Source: Streptomyces sp. D2-8 (GTDB lineage: Bacteria; Actinomycetota; Actinomycetes; Streptomycetales; Streptomycetaceae). From it: a stretch of 64,000 nucleotides of DNA. Below are positions 62,361 to 64,000 of this stretch, piece by piece. Every line of letters starts with the position of its first letter. Within the stretch, counting starts at the first letter, position 1. The notes beneath the pieces were generated by a model. The model searched no databases. It was given only the letters and a program-made list of their open reading frames with translations, and was not told the origin of the DNA. The position numbers and the translations under genes are program-made. The stretch is taken from contig NZ_JAAHBP010000003.1 of assembly GCF_023184515.1 (NCBI RefSeq), forward strand, positions 1 through 64,000. The letters run 5' to 3'.

Positions 62361-63902
62361 ATGGCACCCACCCTCACCCTCAAGACCGGCACGTCCTGGC
62401 CCGATGCGTGGCGGCGCTGTCTCGCCGTCGCCCCCGAGGCCTTCCGCGACGACCGGGTCCTCAACCTCTGGAACGGCGCCTGGCAGGAGGACGGCCGGGT
62501 CCTGCCCGCCGTCAGCCCGGTCGACGGCACCCCGATCATCGGCCCGCCACGCCTGGACGGAACCACCGCCCACCGGGCCGTGTGCGCCGCACTCGACCGG
62601 CACCGCGCCTGGCGGCACCTCCCCCTGGAGGAGCGCCGGGCCCGGATCGCGGCCACCCTCGACGCCCTCACCGAACACCGCGGCCTGCTCGCACTCCTGC
62701 TCGTCTGGGAGATCGGCAAGCCCTGGCGGCTCGCCCAGGCGGACGTCGACCGGGCCATCGACGGGGTCCGCTGGTACGTCGACGGCATCGAACCGATGCT
62801 CGCCGGCCGGACCCCGCTGGACGGCCCCGTGTCCAACATCGCCAGCTGGAACTACCCGATGAGCGTGCTCGTTCACGCATTGCTGGTACAGGCACTGGCA
62901 GGCAACGCGGTCATCGCCAAGACCCCGACCGACGGCGGTGTCGCCTGCCTGACCCTGGCCTGTGCCCTCGCCGCCCGCGAGGGAGTTCCCGTGACCCTCG
63001 TCAGCGGCAGCGGAGGCGAGCTGTCCGAGGCGCTGGTGCGGGCGCCCGAGATCGGCTGCGTCTCCTTCGTCGGCGGCCGCGACACCGGCGTCGCCGTGGC
63101 CACGGCCGTCGCCGACCTAGGCAAACGACACGTACTCGAACAGGAAGGACTCAACACCTGGGGCATCTGGAACTACTCGGACTGGGACACGCTCACCGCG
63201 GTGATCCCGGGGCTCTTCGACTACGGCAAGCAGCGCTGCACGGCGTACCCACGCTTCGTCGTCCAGCGGCACCTGTTCGACGCGTTCCTGGCGGCGTACC
63301 TCCCGGCGGTACGCACGCTCAGGGTCGGGCATCCGCTCGCCGTGGAGCAGCGGGACGACCCGTACCCGGAGCTGGACTTCGGGCCGGTGATCAACGCGGC
63401 CAAGGCGAAGGAGCTCCAGGACCAGGTCGCCGAGGCGATCGAGCGCGGCGCCGTACCCCTGCACCGCGGCAGGCCCGACGAGGCCCGCTTCCTGCCCGGC
63501 CAGGACACCTCCGCCTACGTCCAGCCGGTCACGCTCCTCAATCCGCCGTCGTCCTCTCCGCTGCATCACGCGGAGCCGTTCGGCCCGGTCGACACGATCG
63601 TCCTGGTCGACACGGAGGCGGAGCTGCTGGCCGCGATGAACGCCTCCAACGGCGCGCTGGTCGCCACGCTGTCCACCGACGCCCGGGCGACGTACGACCG
63701 GCTCGCCCCGCACATCCGGGCGTTCAAGGTCGGCCACGGCGCGCCCCGTTCCCGGGGCGACCGCGACGAGCTGTTCGGCGGGCTCGGCGCGTCCTGGCGC
63801 GGCGCGTTCGTCGGCGGCGATCTGCTGGTGCGCGCCGTGACGCGGGGACCGCAGGGGGAGCGGCTGCCGGGCAACTTCCCGGAGTACCAGCTGCTGCCCT
63901 GA
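62361..63902 (+). CDS. Aldehyde dehydrogenase family protein
   Basis: A 513-residue NAD(P)-dependent aldehyde dehydrogenase. NLWNGAWQEDGRVLPAVSPVD, NIASWNYPMSVLVHALLVQALAGNAVIAKTP, VLEQEGLNTWG with Glu260 and YGKQRCTAYPRFVV with Cys293 mark the active site; EPFGPVDTIVLVD lies near the end. EQEGLN replaces the usual ELGGK, as in a distinct actinobacterial subgroup. ATG 62361 has GGAG about 9 bases upstream. In this setting it could oxidise glyoxylate-type or formaldehyde-type aldehydes, or reduce a CoA thioester; not resolved. Confidence 0.9.
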   Translation: MAPTLTLKTGTSWPDAWRRCLAVAPEAFRDDRVLNLWNGAWQEDGRVLPAVSPVDGTPIIGPPRLDGTTAHRAVCAALDRHRAWRHLPLEERRARIAATLDALTEHRGLLALLLVWEIGKPWRLAQADVDRAIDGVRWYVDGIEPMLAGRTPLDGPVSNIASWNYPMSVLVHALLVQALAGNAVIAKTPTDGGVACLTLACALAAREGVPVTLVSGSGGELSEALVRAPEIGCVSFVGGRDTGVAVATAVADLGKRHVLEQEGLNTWGIWNYSDWDTLTAVIPGLFDYGKQRCTAYPRFVVQRHLFDAFLAAYLPAVRTLRVGHPLAVEQRDDPYPELDFGPVINAAKAKELQDQVAEAIERGAVPLHRGRPDEARFLPGQDTSAYVQPVTLLNPPSSSPLHHAEPFGPVDTIVLVDTEAELLAAMNASNGALVATLSTDARATYDRLAPHIRAFKVGHGAPRSRGDRDELFGGLGASWRGAFVGGDLLVRAVTRGPQGERLPGNFPEYQLLP

Positions 63903-63913
63903 TGAAGGGGGGC

Positions 63914-63968
63914 GCGTCCGACGCCGGTTCGCCACGCGGTCCGTCGCGTCGGTGCCGGCGTCGGACGC
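63914..63968 (+). terminator. Hairpin after the aldehyde dehydrogenase gene
   Basis: A 14-bp perfect stem: gcgtccgacgccgg (63914-63927) with 63955-63968. The 27-base loop is long, so it is a weaker terminator candidate than others in the window. Confidence 0.6.
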
Positions 63969-64000
63969 CTGGGCGGCCCGCCCCCGGTCCGGCCATGCCA

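Overview
The window is chromosomal DNA of a Streptomyces or close relative. The evidence is very high GC with strong third-position bias, GTG starts, long antisense open frames, secreted polysaccharide-degrading enzymes, a rare TTA codon in a secreted cellulase gene, and two short repeat types that I recognise from Streptomyces genomes. I see no rRNA, tRNA, CRISPR array or replication origin. The last gene ends about 100 bases before the right edge; the left edge lies just upstream of a cellulase gene.

Layout. (1) 1-13.1 kb: mixed metabolism. A GH6 cellulase with a cellulose-binding module, a methyltransferase, a MITE-like repeat, an aldo/keto reductase, a long-chain acyl-CoA synthetase, a LysR regulator divergent from an SBF-type transporter, a sialidase coupled to a membrane-anchored propeller protein, and a MarR/oxidoreductase pair sharing a 38-bp perfect palindrome. 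(2) 13.1-19.6 kb: a tightly packed minus-strand operon for a molybdenum NAD-linked formate dehydrogenase with fdhD and a ketopantoate-reductase-like first gene. The catalytic subunit is split in an unusual way. (3) 19.8-30.6 kb: an OFA-type (oxalate/formate) MFS transporter gene cut in two by a 9.3-kb insertion. The insertion has matching 8-bp flanks, imperfect inverted ends, a 78-bp perfect palindrome at its left junction, a 2114-residue RHS/YD-repeat protein with a very basic C-terminal tip, a small acidic candidate immunity gene, and a decayed Tn3-family transposase. The transporter's 46-residue small-subunit gene survives beyond the insertion. (4) 30.7-34.4 kb: a FabH-like enzyme, a GntR/FCD regulator, a frameshifted thioesterase and a ROK regulator. 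(5) 34.5-44.4 kb: a ribose-type sugar ABC transporter, a Gfo/Idh/MocA oxidoreductase, a TIM-barrel isomerase and a secreted 1240-residue protein joining sugar dehydrogenase, PKD, CBM6-like, ThuA and DUF1080 modules. (6) 44.5-53.1 kb: an ebo-type cluster (eboA, B, C, E, F-like genes) in which a myo-inositol-phosphate-synthase-like gene is present and no dehydroquinate-synthase-like eboD is seen. A Tat-exported TIM-barrel isomerase follows. (7) 53.2-63.9 kb: a second OFA transporter, a CoA ligase, a CaiB/BaiF CoA transferase, a ThDP enzyme of the oxalyl-CoA decarboxylase/2-hydroxyacyl-CoA lyase family, a second SucCD-type ligase and an aldehyde dehydrogenase, arranged as a divergon.

How they may work together (inference). 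Regions 2, 3 and 7 fit uptake of oxalate, activation to oxalyl-CoA, decarboxylation to formyl-CoA, release of formate and its oxidation to CO2 with NADH. A PanE-type reductase could divert oxalyl-CoA to glyoxylate. Short sites containing ACTGTA lie upstream of the formate dehydrogenase operon, in the oxc/sucC divergon and before the GntR/FCD gene, so that regulator may link them. Regions 5 and 6 look like uptake and remodelling of oxidised (3-keto) sugars or cyclitols under ROK control. The RHS island is a separate acquisition, probably an antagonistic toxin with its immunity gene.
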